Shown piece after piece: positions 39,142 to 48,500 of a stretch of DNA of 64,000 nt. The number at the start of each line of letters is the position of its first letter. Position 1 is the stretch's first letter. The stretch covers positions 7,316,001 to 7,380,000 of the forward strand of contig NZ_JAUSUZ010000001.1 of NCBI RefSeq assembly GCF_030813715.1, written 5' to 3'. The notes under the pieces were generated by a model. It ran no database searches. It was given only the letters and a program-made list of their open reading frames with translations, and was not told the DNA's origin. The position numbers were made by a program, and so were the translations under genes. The stretch is from Catenuloplanes indicus (GTDB lineage: Bacteria > Actinomycetota > Actinomycetes > Mycobacteriales > Micromonosporaceae).

Positions 39142-39819
39142 ATGCTGATCGTCGAGGACCTGCTGCTGCTCCTGCTGGACGACGAGACCGGCACGCCGGC
39201 CAAGGCCGGGACGCTGCCGTACACGCTCGGCGGCGCCGTCCTGGTCGAACTCGCGATGCTCGGCCGGATCGACGTCGAGGGAGCCGGCTCGGTACTGACC
39301 GGCCCGAAGGTCGTCGCCGTCGGCGACGGCCCGCTGCCGGACCCGCTGCTGCAGGCGGCCTACGACGAGATCGCCCGCAAGCCGCGGACCGTGCAGACGC
39401 TGCTGCTCGCGATCGGCGGCGACCTGTGGACGACCGTGACCGGCCGGCTCGTCGAGCGCGGCGAGCTGCGCCGGGAGAGCAAGCGCGTACTCGGCCTGTT
39501 CCGGACCACGCGGTTGCCGTCCGTGGACACCGGCCACGAGGCGCAACTCCGCGCCGCGATCCGCGCCGTGCTGGTCGACGGCGCGGAGCCGGACGCGCGT
39601 ACCGCCGCGATCACCGCGCTGCTGTCCGGCAGTGGCGCGCTGCCGGAGCTGCGCCCACGGCTCGCCTGGTCCGGCGACGTCCACCGGCGCGCGAAGGAAC
39701 TGGAGAAGGGCCACTGGGGCGCGTCCGCGGTCGGCACCGCGGTGGCCCGCACCACCGCGGCCGTCGCGGCCGCCAGTGCCGCGGCCACCGCGGCCGTCAT
39801 CACCACGGTCACGACCTGA
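39142..39819 (+). CDS. GOLPH3/VPS74 (GPP34) family protein
   Basis: 225 residues starting MLIVEDLLLLLLDDETG, the standard N-terminus of bacterial GPP34 proteins. The eukaryotic relatives bind phosphatidylinositol-4-phosphate at the Golgi; the bacterial role is unknown. Motifs LPYTLGGAVLVELAMLGRI and LVERGELRRESKRVLGLFRTT follow the family order. The C-terminal ~35 residues are Ala/Thr-rich and could associate with membrane. The ATG at 39142 has GGAGGA upstream and is preferred over a start at 39058. Confidence 0.88.
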   Translation: MLIVEDLLLLLLDDETGTPAKAGTLPYTLGGAVLVELAMLGRIDVEGAGSVLTGPKVVAVGDGPLPDPLLQAAYDEIARKPRTVQTLLLAIGGDLWTTVTGRLVERGELRRESKRVLGLFRTTRLPSVDTGHEAQLRAAIRAVLVDGAEPDARTAAITALLSGSGALPELRPRLAWSGDVHRRAKELEKGHWGASAVGTAVARTTAAVAAASAAATAAVITTVTT

Positions 39820-39843
39820 CCCGGCCGGCCGGGCCCCGCCGCA

Positions 39844-39866
39844 CCGGAAGCGGTGTGGTCTTCCGG
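39844..39866 (+). terminator. hairpin after the GOLPH3-family gene
   Basis: Perfect 7-bp stem CCGGAAG/CTTCCGG with a 9-nt loop, 24 nt after the stop. Confidence 0.45.
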
Positions 39867-39990
39867 CACGCTGACGGACCCCGGACGCCGGGTCGGTCAG
39901 CGCGCCGGCGCGGAAGTCCAGCGCGGGTGTGCCGGTCGGCGATGGTTCCGATGTCGCGACGGCGCACCTCCCGGCCGTACCGTCGTGCTC

Positions 39991-40719
39991 ATGAAGGTCT
40001 GTGTGGTCACCGGCGGGACGCGAGGGATCGGCGCGGCGATCGCGCGGGCGCAGGCGGGCGTGCCGGGGCGGGCGCTGGTGCTGGGCTATCGCGGCGACCA
40101 TGCGCGGGCGCGGGCGATCGTGGCGGAGCTGGACCGGCCGGACAGTCCGGTGCGGGCGGTGGCCTGTGACGTGGCCGTGCCGGAGCAGGTGGGCCGGCTG
40201 TTCGCGGCGGCGGACGAACTCGGCGAGCTGACCGGCCTGGTGAACAGCGCGGCCGTGCTGGAACGGCAGTGCGGGTTCGACGAGATCAGCGCGGACCGCT
40301 GGGCACGCATCCTCGGCGTGAACGTGATCGGCCTGGCCACCTGCTGCACCCACGCGCTGGACCGGATGCGCCGCGGCGGCGTGATCGTCAACCTGTCGTC
40401 GCGGGCCGCGGTACTCGGGGCGCCGGGCGAGTACGTGGACTACGCGGCCAGCAAGGCCGCGGTCGACACGATCACCCGCGGCCTGGGGCTGGAGGCGGCG
40501 GCGCGCGGCATCCGCGTGGTGGGCATTCGGCCGGGCGTCATCGATACCGAGATCCACGCATCCGGCGGCGACCCGGATCGCGCGAAACGTGTCGGCCCGA
40601 CGCTGCCGCTGGGCCGCGCGGGTACGCCGGAGGACATCGCGCGCGCCGTCACCTGGCTGCTCTCCCCGGCCGCGGACTACATCACCGCGACTACGATCGA
40701 CGTCTCAGGCGGCCGCTGA
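39991..40719 (+). CDS. SDR family oxidoreductase
   Basis: 242-residue short-chain dehydrogenase/reductase. Cofactor motif TGGTRGIG (TGxxxGxG) at residues 7-14, NSAAV in place of the usual NAG, catalytic Ser in VNLSSRAA, and YAASK with the Tyr and Lys pair. The C-terminus PLGRAGTPEDIARAVTWLLS and TIDVSGGR is classical. ATG at 39991; no strong ribosome site. Substrate cannot be told. Confidence 0.88.
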   Translation: MKVCVVTGGTRGIGAAIARAQAGVPGRALVLGYRGDHARARAIVAELDRPDSPVRAVACDVAVPEQVGRLFAAADELGELTGLVNSAAVLERQCGFDEISADRWARILGVNVIGLATCCTHALDRMRRGGVIVNLSSRAAVLGAPGEYVDYAASKAAVDTITRGLGLEAAARGIRVVGIRPGVIDTEIHASGGDPDRAKRVGPTLPLGRAGTPEDIARAVTWLLSPAADYITATTIDVSGGR

Positions 40720-40812
40720 CACCCTAGAACCAGACAAAACCCGCGTCGGAAATATCGCCACATCTAGCGCCGCCTTCAGGCGTCGGTCTCCGCGGGAATC
40801 CCGCCTTCTCGG

Positions 40813-40893
40813 CTGAGTGATCAATCAGTGGTACAAAAAGGAGGTCAACTTCGATATTCGATCTCCCTTTTGCACCACTGATTGATCACTCAG
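40813..40893. repeat. 30-bp inverted repeat with 21-nt loop
   Basis: Left arm 40813-40842 begins CTGAGTGATCAATCAGTGGT; right arm 40864-40893 is its reverse complement with 28 of 30 positions matching. Both mismatches become G-U pairs in a minus-strand transcript. It is distinctly AT-rich for this genome and lies 94 nt after the SDR stop. There is no T-run and no transposase. It could be a strong terminator, a decayed mobile-element end or a structured RNA. Confidence 0.75.
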
Positions 40894-41533
40894 GGCTGGC
40901 GGCGCCGCCTTCGCGCCGGGCCGGCGGGGAGCCGCCGGGCGCCTCGCCCCCCAATATCGCGATATTTCGGGCGTGAGGTGCGGCAGTCGCCGGCTTGGAG
41001 GTGCGGTGCGAGAACCGCACGCCGCTGCTCGCAGCTTCCACCCGTGCGAAACGGGCCACCACCACACCTGGATCTTCGATCCCCGGCACGGATGGAAGAT
41101 CATCCTGGGTATCGGCCCGCGGTGGCGAGCGAAACGCGCGGATCACCAGCACCACGGCCTGCACCGCCGGCATTGATGCGAGACCGGCGACGTGCGAAGC
41201 ACGCGCGACCACCGGAAGTGCGGACATGCACCGCCGGCCTCGGTCCGGGGTGGCGTGCGAACACGCGACCGGGGCAGTGTGGGTTTGCTCTGCCGGTGTT
41301 TGAGGCGGGACCGGCAGGCGGGAGCGCCGGCGACGACCGGTGCCCCATGCCGCTCAGCTCACGTTGATCACGGGTCCTGGCCAAAGCACCCCACCGCGTC
41401 CGCCCCCGGCCCGCCGAACCGCACGGGACGGCATCTGCGCCGGTCGGGGACTCGCGGCCTCACCAGGTCCGATTCAAGATCGAAATATGCTGAGTGGCAT
41501 TGGGCGCCGGTCCCGCGTCGCAAGGGCGGGAAC
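40894..41533. other. non-coding stretch with small hairpins
   Basis: No frame here looks protein-coding. It holds a perfect 14-bp palindrome AATATCGCGATATT (40953-40966) and several hairpins with short GA-rich loops: GTGCGGT/ACCGCAC at 41001-41020, CGTGC-GAA-GCACG at 41191-41203 and GCGTG-CGAA-CACGC at 41254-41267. Otherwise I see nothing. Confidence 0.4.
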
Positions 41534-41935
41534 CTAGCGGCGCTCGGCTGCGAGGCGGGCGAGTGCGCCGGCGTGGTGCTGGATGACGCGGCCGTTGACC
41601 CGGGCCCAGAACGGGTCGAGCAGGCTGGGGCGGCTGCGGAACGTGGCGTGCCAGCGGATGCGGGAGCCGCCGTCCGGGGCCGGTGTGACCTCGATCGTGG
41701 CGCGGTAGTCGCGCCACAGCGTCTCCGAGGTCTCGACGTAGCGCAGCGAGCGGTCCGGCACGACCTCGGTGACCCGGATGACGGTCCGGGGGCCGCCGCC
41801 GAGGATCCACTGGTCGCCGTCCGGCCGGATGCTCGTGATCGCCTGCCAGGACGGCCAGGTGGTCAGGTCGGCGACGAGGGCGAAGACGGCGGCGGGCGGC
41901 GCGGCGGAGACGGCCTGGACGTCGTAGGACGACAT
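41534..41935 (-). CDS. SRPBCC family protein (polyketide cyclase/dehydrase-like)
   Basis: 133 residues with the START/Bet v1-like pattern: N-terminal strand and helix SAAPPAAVFALVADLTTWPSW, central strands (RVTEVVPDRSLRYVETS, ATIEVTPAPDGGSRIRWHATF), and a long C-terminal helix (RVIQHHAGALARLAAERR). The start at 41935 has GGGAGGAA about 8 nt upstream, better than the ATG nine codons earlier. It binds a hydrophobic ligand by family; the ligand is unknown. Confidence 0.82.
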   Translation of the reverse strand: MSSYDVQAVSAAPPAAVFALVADLTTWPSWQAITSIRPDGDQWILGGGPRTVIRVTEVVPDRSLRYVETSETLWRDYRATIEVTPAPDGGSRIRWHATFRSRPSLLDPFWARVNGRVIQHHAGALARLAAERR

Positions 41936-42022
41936 ATCGGTTGTTCCTCCCGCAAGCGGCATCGAAGTGCGCAGACGTTAGCTCCGCGTTGAATGATCGG
42001 CAACTCCGGTAGCGTGTGGATC

Positions 42023-42970
42023 ATGAGTGACGGGTATCGGGGCGGGGCCGTGCTGGCCGAGGTGGTGCGGTCCGGGTTCGCGGAGAGTGTGCACCGTGGG
42101 TCGGTCGTGGTGCTCGACGCCGGTGGGGCGCCGGTCGCGGTGCGCGGCGACGGGCGCGGCCCGGTCTTCCCGCGGTCGTCGAACAAGCCGCTGCAGAGCG
42201 TCGGCATGCTGCGCGCCGGGCTGCGGCTGGACGACGACGCCGATCTCGCGCTCACCTGCGCCAGCCACTGGGGCGAGGACGTGCACGTGACCCGGGTGGA
42301 GCGGCTGCTGGAGCGGCACGGGTTCGCCGGTGCGGACCTGCACTGCCCGCCGGACCTGCCGGCCGGCCCGGCCGTGCGGGACGAGGCGCTGCGGGCCGGG
42401 CAGGCGCCGACGCGTACCCGGATGAACTGCTCCGGCAAGCACACCGGCATGCTGCTCACCTGCCGGGCGGCGGGCTGGCCGACGGACGGCTACTGGGAGC
42501 CGGCGCACCCGTTGCAGCGCACGCTGCGGGCCACGGCGGAGGAGCTGACCGGCGAGCCGGTCGCGGCCGTCGGCGTGGACGGGTGCGGCGCGCCGGTGTT
42601 CGCGTTCTCGCTGACCGGGATGGCGCAGGCGTTCCTGCGGCTGGTGCACGCGGCGCCGGGATCGTTCGAGCGGCAGGTGGCGGACGCGATGCGCGCCCAC
42701 CCGCGGCTGATCGCCGGGACCGGCGCGTTGGACACCGTGATCATGACGGACGTGCCGGGCCTGCTGGCCAAGGGCGGCGCGGAGGGCTTCGCGGCGGTGG
42801 CGGTGCCCGGCGCCGGCGCGGTCGCAATGAAGATCGACGACGGGAACATGCGCGCGATCCCGGTGGTGCTGCGGGCCGCGCTGGGCGCGCTCGGCGTCGC
42901 CTGGACCCCGCCGCCGTCGCCGGTACTGGGCGGCGGGCACATCGTCGGTGAACTCTCGTCGACGTGGTAG
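42023..42970 (+). CDS. asparaginase II family protein
   Basis: 315 residues matching the L-asparaginase II family (unrelated to classic AnsA/AnsB): the N-terminal GGAVLAEVVRSGFAESVHRG and GPVFPRSSNKPLQSVGML, then CASHWGE, MNCSGKHTGML, GVDGCGAPVFA, and MKIDDGNMRAIPV near the end. Predicted to hydrolyse L-asparagine in the cytoplasm. The ATG at 42023 follows a region shared with the divergent SRPBCC gene. Confidence 0.88.
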   Translation: MSDGYRGGAVLAEVVRSGFAESVHRGSVVVLDAGGAPVAVRGDGRGPVFPRSSNKPLQSVGMLRAGLRLDDDADLALTCASHWGEDVHVTRVERLLERHGFAGADLHCPPDLPAGPAVRDEALRAGQAPTRTRMNCSGKHTGMLLTCRAAGWPTDGYWEPAHPLQRTLRATAEELTGEPVAAVGVDGCGAPVFAFSLTGMAQAFLRLVHAAPGSFERQVADAMRAHPRLIAGTGALDTVIMTDVPGLLAKGGAEGFAAVAVPGAGAVAMKIDDGNMRAIPVVLRAALGALGVAWTPPPSPVLGGGHIVGELSSTW

Positions 42971-42996
42971 CAACACGTTCGCTCTAAAATGCTGCG

Positions 42997-43611
42997 ATGG
43001 ACAACTCCGAGCGCATGATCGCGGTCCCGGCGTGCGAGGGCCTGGAGTCGTTCCGGCTCGCGGCGCTGCCGGTCACCCGCGGGCTGTACGCGGAGATCAT
43101 CGGACGCTGCCCGGCCGGCGGTGGCGACGACCGGCTCCCGGTCACGGACGTGACCTGGTGGGACACGGTGCTGTTCTGCAACGCGCTGTCCGCACGTGAC
43201 CGGCTGACCGCGGTCTACCGGGTCGAGGACGGCCGCGTCACCTGGGACCGGGGCGCGGACGGCTACCGGCTGCCGTCCGAGGCGGAGTGGGAGCACGCGT
43301 GCCGTGCCGGGACCAGCGGGCCGCACTACGGCCCGCTGGACGAGGTGGCCTGGTTCCGCGACAACTCCGGCGACCGGCTGCGCACGGCCGGTGACAAGGT
43401 CCCGAACGCGTGGGGCTTCCACGACATGCTCGGCAACGCGTGGGACTGGTGCTGGGACGTCTACGACCCGCGGGCGCTCGGCGGGTACCGGGTGCTGCGC
43501 GGCGGCGGCTGGTTCGACGAGCGCTGGAGCTGCCGCGCGTCGGCCCGCCGCCGCAGCCACCCGAGCCTGACGCTGGACGACGTCGGGTTCCGGGTGGCCC
43601 GCAACGCCTGA
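42997..43611 (+). CDS. short SUMF1/FGE-fold protein
   Basis: 204 residues of the formylglycine-generating-enzyme fold: RLPSEAEWEHACRAG, GFHDMLGNAWDWCWDVYD, YRVLRGGGWFDE and DVGFRVAR are the family blocks. It is shorter than typical FGE and has only one Cys after the GGGW block, so the two-Cys copper site of true sulfatase activators is lacking. It is more likely one of the broader SUMF1-domain proteins. It lies 26 nt after the asparaginase gene, possibly one unit. Its stop codon abuts that of the next gene. Confidence 0.82.
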   Translation: MDNSERMIAVPACEGLESFRLAALPVTRGLYAEIIGRCPAGGGDDRLPVTDVTWWDTVLFCNALSARDRLTAVYRVEDGRVTWDRGADGYRLPSEAEWEHACRAGTSGPHYGPLDEVAWFRDNSGDRLRTAGDKVPNAWGFHDMLGNAWDWCWDVYDPRALGGYRVLRGGGWFDERWSCRASARRRSHPSLTLDDVGFRVARNA

Positions 43612-45333
43612 CTACCGGATCGGCAGCTGGATCGTGCTGCTGACCGGCCGCACCGACACCCGCGTACCGGGCAGCGGCCGCAGCGTGTAGTCGTAGTCGG
43701 TGGAGATGACCACCACGCCGAGGCGGTGCCCGGCCGGGATCGTCCGGTCCACCGGCTGCATGTCCCAGCGCAACCGGTACGTCTTGCCCGGTGTGACCGG
43801 CTCCGAGCGCCACACCGACCGGCGGTTCTGCGGGTCCGTCCAGCCGCGGGTGAGGATCGTGGCGGTCCCGTCCGGCGCGTAGGAGACGAGCAGCGCGGTC
43901 AGGTTCGCCGCGGTCCGGTCGATGCTGACGTCCGCGGTGATCCACGGCGTACCGCTGAGCCGGGTGTCCGTCGTCAGGACCGGCAGCCGGTACGTCAGCG
44001 CGTGCTCCGGCTGCGACAGCAACTGCTCCGCGGTCTGCGTCCGCCCGTCGTCGACCAGCGTGTCCGTCCGCGGCCGCCCGGTGGCCAGCGGATACGTCAT
44101 CGCGCGGGTCCCCGGCACCGGCCACGCCGTGGCCGTCTCGGTGACCGTGCACGCGTCGTCCTCCAGCGTCACCGGCGCCTCGTCCTCGATGCCGCTGTCC
44201 ACCCGGTACAGGTAGTGGTCGACCCAGCGGTGCATGGCCGGTGCGAACTCCGGCGCGCAGGACGAGCCGTGCCCGCGGTCGTAGAGCCAGAGCTTCTTGT
44301 CGCCACGCAGCGCGTCCCACAGCTGCACGCCCTGCTTCGGCTTGACGTTCCAGTCCTGCAACCCCTGCACCACGAAGACACTGGCCCGGATCTTGTCGGC
44401 CTGCGCGGTGTAGTCGCGCGCGGCCCACACCCGGGAGTAGTCGCCGGTGACGCGGTCCTGGTTCTCGGACAGCCACGCCATGTTCGGCGCGCACGCCTCC
44501 GGGTTCGCGCGGCTCAGCACGTACTTCGCCATGATGTCCAGGTCCTCGCCCTGCCACCCGCCGGGCGCCACCACCAGGCCGTTCGCCCGGTAATAGTCGT
44601 ACCAGCTGGTGACCGCGGACATCGGGATGATCGTCCGGAGCGCGGACCGGCCGGTGATCGCCGCCATGATCGGCAGCGTGCCGTTGTAGGAGACGCCGTA
44701 CATGCCGACGCTGCGCGCGGACCAGCGTGCGGAGACGACGTTGCCGTCCGCGTCGAACGCGCGCCCCTTGCCGTCCAGCCAGTCGACGACCGCGCGGGTG
44801 GAGGCGATCTCGTCGGGCCCGCCCGCGTCCGGGCAGCCGGTGGAGGTCGCGGTGCCGATGCTGTCCATCGCGATCATCGCGTACCCGCGGGTGGTGTAGT
44901 ACTCCCACGTGCTGACCGCGGCCGGCGCCGCGTTCAGGCTGGTCAGCGCGCGGTTCGCGGCGACCGCGGCGGCGGACCTGGCGTGGACGCCCTCCTGCGG
45001 CAGCCGGTCCACGTCGACGCTCGGGTAGGGCACCTCCGGCGCGACCCCGCCGTACGGCGTCGGCATGATCAGCGAGGCGACGCGCAGGCCCGCCGTCGCG
45101 GTCTCGCCGGGCCGGGTGATGTTCAGGTGGATCCGGTCCCGGACGCCGTCGCGGTCGTTGTCGGTCGGCGACTCGACCCAGACGTCCTCGTTGATCGCGG
45201 TCGCGTAGTCGAAGACCGGCTGCGTGGCGCCGTCCCGGACCACGATCGTCGGGTGGCCGCCGGCGGCCTGCGCGGGTGACCCGGCGGCGACCGCCACCAG
45301 GACCAGAGAAGCGGCGATGACGGTACGTACCAC
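43612..45333 (-). CDS. secreted CocE/NonD-type hydrolase (Xaa-Pro dipeptidyl-peptidase-like)
   Basis: 573-residue serine hydrolase. Sec signal peptide about residues 1-23 (AQA cleavage motif). Nucleophile elbow GVSYNG with S215; a late Asp in QGLQDWNVK and His in DRGHGSSCAPE complete a likely triad. The C-terminal ~200 residues form the jelly-roll domain of the PepX/CocE family (GTPWITADVSIDRT, RLRWDMQPVDRTIPAGHRLGVVV). GTG start with GGAGG upstream. Expected to act outside the cell on proline-containing peptides or esters. Convergent with the SUMF1 gene with zero bases between stops. The 238-bp gap to the next giant gene shows no gene. Confidence 0.88.
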   Translation of the reverse strand: MVRTVIAASLVLVAVAAGSPAQAAGGHPTIVVRDGATQPVFDYATAINEDVWVESPTDNDRDGVRDRIHLNITRPGETATAGLRVASLIMPTPYGGVAPEVPYPSVDVDRLPQEGVHARSAAAVAANRALTSLNAAPAAVSTWEYYTTRGYAMIAMDSIGTATSTGCPDAGGPDEIASTRAVVDWLDGKGRAFDADGNVVSARWSARSVGMYGVSYNGTLPIMAAITGRSALRTIIPMSAVTSWYDYYRANGLVVAPGGWQGEDLDIMAKYVLSRANPEACAPNMAWLSENQDRVTGDYSRVWAARDYTAQADKIRASVFVVQGLQDWNVKPKQGVQLWDALRGDKKLWLYDRGHGSSCAPEFAPAMHRWVDHYLYRVDSGIEDEAPVTLEDDACTVTETATAWPVPGTRAMTYPLATGRPRTDTLVDDGRTQTAEQLLSQPEHALTYRLPVLTTDTRLSGTPWITADVSIDRTAANLTALLVSYAPDGTATILTRGWTDPQNRRSVWRSEPVTPGKTYRLRWDMQPVDRTIPAGHRLGVVVISTDYDYTLRPLPGTRVSVRPVSSTIQLPIR

Positions 45334-45571
45334 GCGTCCTCCACCCAGGTAGGGAGATGTCTCGATGCTCTCCGCACGCTAGCGCGTGTCGCGGGTCCGT
45401 GGGGGAAATGAAATCCGCCAATGTGTTTCCGTCGAGTCGCGGACGCATTTACTCGGCGTGAACTGTGCGATTACCCGGCCTTAATCAATGGTTCAACTGG
45501 GGTGCTGAACCAGCAGCTCAGGGCGGTCGTAGAAGTGGTTTCCGCCAGTCCGCGTACGCCAGGGAGACGCC

Positions 45572-48500
45572 GTGCCGAGCCCGAGTGCCTTTCTCCAGAT
45601 CTGCGCGGACGGTCGGTTCATTCCGATTCCATCGGGCGTTTTCTTTCACGACGGCCCGATGTCGCAACCGGTTGAGCTCGGTCCGCTGACCCGGGCGATG
45701 AACGCGTCCCGGCTCACCGGCGGCACCGCGGTATTCCTCACCGACCGTGCGCTCACCGACGTGCACGCGGTGGAACGCGTCAAGCGGGCGCTGGACGAGA
45801 TGCCGGACCCGGCCCGCGCCGGCCTGGTGATCGGCGCCTACGACGGCGAGACGGCCGACCTGACCACCTGGATGAAGCACGCGGACACGTTCCAGCTGCA
45901 GAAACACCTGTCGTACCGGCAGGGCGCCGCGCTGGACGAGCGCGTGGCACGGCGGCTGAGCGGCAGCCTGACGGACGCGCGCCTGGTGCCGGTGGACGCG
46001 CAGGGCCTGGAGACCACCGGCGTCCCGCAGGGCATCCGGGTGCTGCCGAGCGCGCAGGCCGCCGCGCGCGAGACGCTGAAGAGCGCCGCCGCGCTCGCGG
46101 TGGACACCACGCTGACGCCGTTCGAGCGGTTGCGGTCGCTGCTGACCGAGGCCCGGCGGCTGCGGGACACGAACGGCGTGCGCTGGTCGTCCCAGGCCGG
46201 TGAGGTGCCGACGACGGCGACTCCCGCCTATCAGATGGCGCTCGGTCTCGCGCTGCTCGGCGTGCCGACCGTCCCCGGCCCGCCCGGCCGGACCGGGCTG
46301 CCGACCGTCGGCGACGAGGATCTGCGTGCCGGCCGGCCGACCGCGGCCGACCCGGACCGGCTCCGCGGCGACTGGCAGGTCCTCGACCTGGACCCGCTCA
46401 CCCGCTCCGTGCTGCCGGTCACCACCACGGAGGTGCTGGACGCGTTCACGCCGGTGGCCGGTGGCGAGCGAGTCGACCCGGACGCGCTCTACGACCGGAT
46501 GAAGGCCGTGCCGGGCTCGGTCGCGATGGTCCGCACCGGCCGGCTCGGTCAGGGCGAGGACCGGGTCCGGTGGATGGTGTCGCTGGACAACGACGTGTTC
46601 TGGGTGGACGCCGAGGTGCACGTCGACCCGCTCACGCCGGTCAAGCCGGTGTTCGACATGGACAAGACGACCCCGGAGCAGCGCGCCGCCGGGCAACGCG
46701 CCGCGGACCTGCGGATGGCCGAGCTGCGGGCGGTCGGCACCACGGTCGTGGTGCGGGACGCGTCCGGCACGCCGGTGCCGCTGGCCGAGCTGGCGCCGGT
46801 CGCCGCGCCCGTGCCACCGGCCGAGCCCCGGCCGGTGCCGGACCCGGCGGTCACCGCGCTCGTCGACGGGCTCCGCCTGACCTCCGAGCCGGTCTTCGTC
46901 TTCGCCACCGGGATCGGTGATGGGCCGCTGGCCGGCCGGGAAGGGCCGGCGCTGGCCCCGGCCGTGCTGGAGAGCCTGGCGGACGGTCTGCGCCGGCAGT
47001 ACCCGGACGGCCGGGTGCTTCTGGTCGGCCCGGAGCCCGCCGGTGACCTGCGCACCACGTCACCGGAGCTGTTCGCGCTGCAGGACGGCCTCACCGGCCC
47101 GGGGCAGCTGGACGCGGCGCTCACCGCGCTGAACACCGGCCGTACCGCCACGGTGATCGGCGTGTCCGGCGCGGTCGGCGAGGTCTCGGCCCGGCTGGGC
47201 ATGCGATCGGTGCGGCTCGGCGCCGGCCCGGACTTCGAGGGCACCGGGCACACCGAACGCGCCCAGTTGCAGCGCCTGGACGTGCCGATCGACTGGCCGG
47301 AGCACCTGGACCGGGTCCGGGCCGCGGCCGGTGCGGGCGACCCCGCCGCGCTCACCGCGGCGATCGACGCCTGGGCCGCGTCGGTGGAGCGCTACCGGTC
47401 CGTCCTGGGCACCCGGGCCAGTACCCCGTCCGATGCGACGTCGCTGGCCGGCGCGACGATGTCCCCGGAGGTCTACGAGCCGAACGGCCACCGGCTGCAG
47501 AACGTGGACAGCCGGGTCGACCAGTTCCGGGCCAACTTCGCGGAGTGGCTGGCGGGCCGGCTGTCCTCCGGCCGCGGCCTGGACGCCGGCCGCGCCCGCG
47601 ACTGGTGGGCCGGGGTCGCCGCCGAGCTGGACCTGGACGACATCCTCCGGGTCTTCACCACGGACGTGGACGAGCTGGTGCGGCGCGCGGTCGACCTGGA
47701 CCGCGAGTACGGCGCGGCGCTCTGGTCGAAGAAGGTCAAGCCGGAGGAGCGGGACGTCTACGGCGTCACCGACGCGCTGCAGAACCGGCCGGCCTTCCCG
47801 GAGAAGGAGAAGGGCGAGGACCAGAAGCCGCCGAGCACGAACCCGATGCTCCAGCCGGCCGACCCGGAACTGCCGCGGAACGCGGTGGTGCTGGACAACG
47901 ACCTGGTCCGGTTCGCGCTGCTGCGCAAGCCCGCGCTGTGGATGAGGCTGCGCGACTTCCAGCCGTACATGCTGGAGGACCACCCGGGCGGGGAGTGGCA
48001 CTTCCTCACCACGGCCGACGGCGAGATGTGGATCGCCAGCGAGGTGCCGGTCAACAAGAACCTGCCGGCCGCGATGGAAGCGCTGGCCGACGCCGAGGCC
48101 GCGCTCGCGACGGCCACGCCGGAGCAGGCCGCCGCGCTGGCCGAGGCCGCGCGGAAGGCCGCCGCGGAGGTCAGTGCGCTGGAGGAGTCGTCGGTGATCG
48201 GCGCGACCCAGTTGCGGGCGCTGCACCAGGCGTGGCGGGCGCAGGGCCTGCACCCGGACGCCACCCTCGCCGACGTGGTGGAGGTGCTGAACACGGTCGG
48301 GCACCCGGCGATCGCGGGCCAGGACCACACGGACCCGACCTCACCAGCGACGATCACCGCACTGATCAAGGCGGCGCAGGCCCGGGTCAGCGGTGAGCTT
48401 CACCTGCTCTCGTCGCTCGGCGGTGTGGTCGACGCGAACACCAAGTCCGGGCGCTTCATGGCCATGCTGGTGCGCAACCAGACGCCCGAGCAGGAGGAGC

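Noticed and set aside
40813-40893. Insertion-sequence terminal repeat pair
   Set aside because: Only 21 nt lie between the arms, there is no transposase, and no flanking target duplication is visible.
41192-41992. Plus-strand 266-codon open frame
   Set aside because: Mostly antisense to the well-supported SRPBCC gene; the rest lies in the hairpin-rich non-coding stretch.
42997-43611. True sulfatase-activating FGE
   Set aside because: The paired active-site cysteines after the GGGW block are not present (one Cys only), and no sulfatase gene is nearby.
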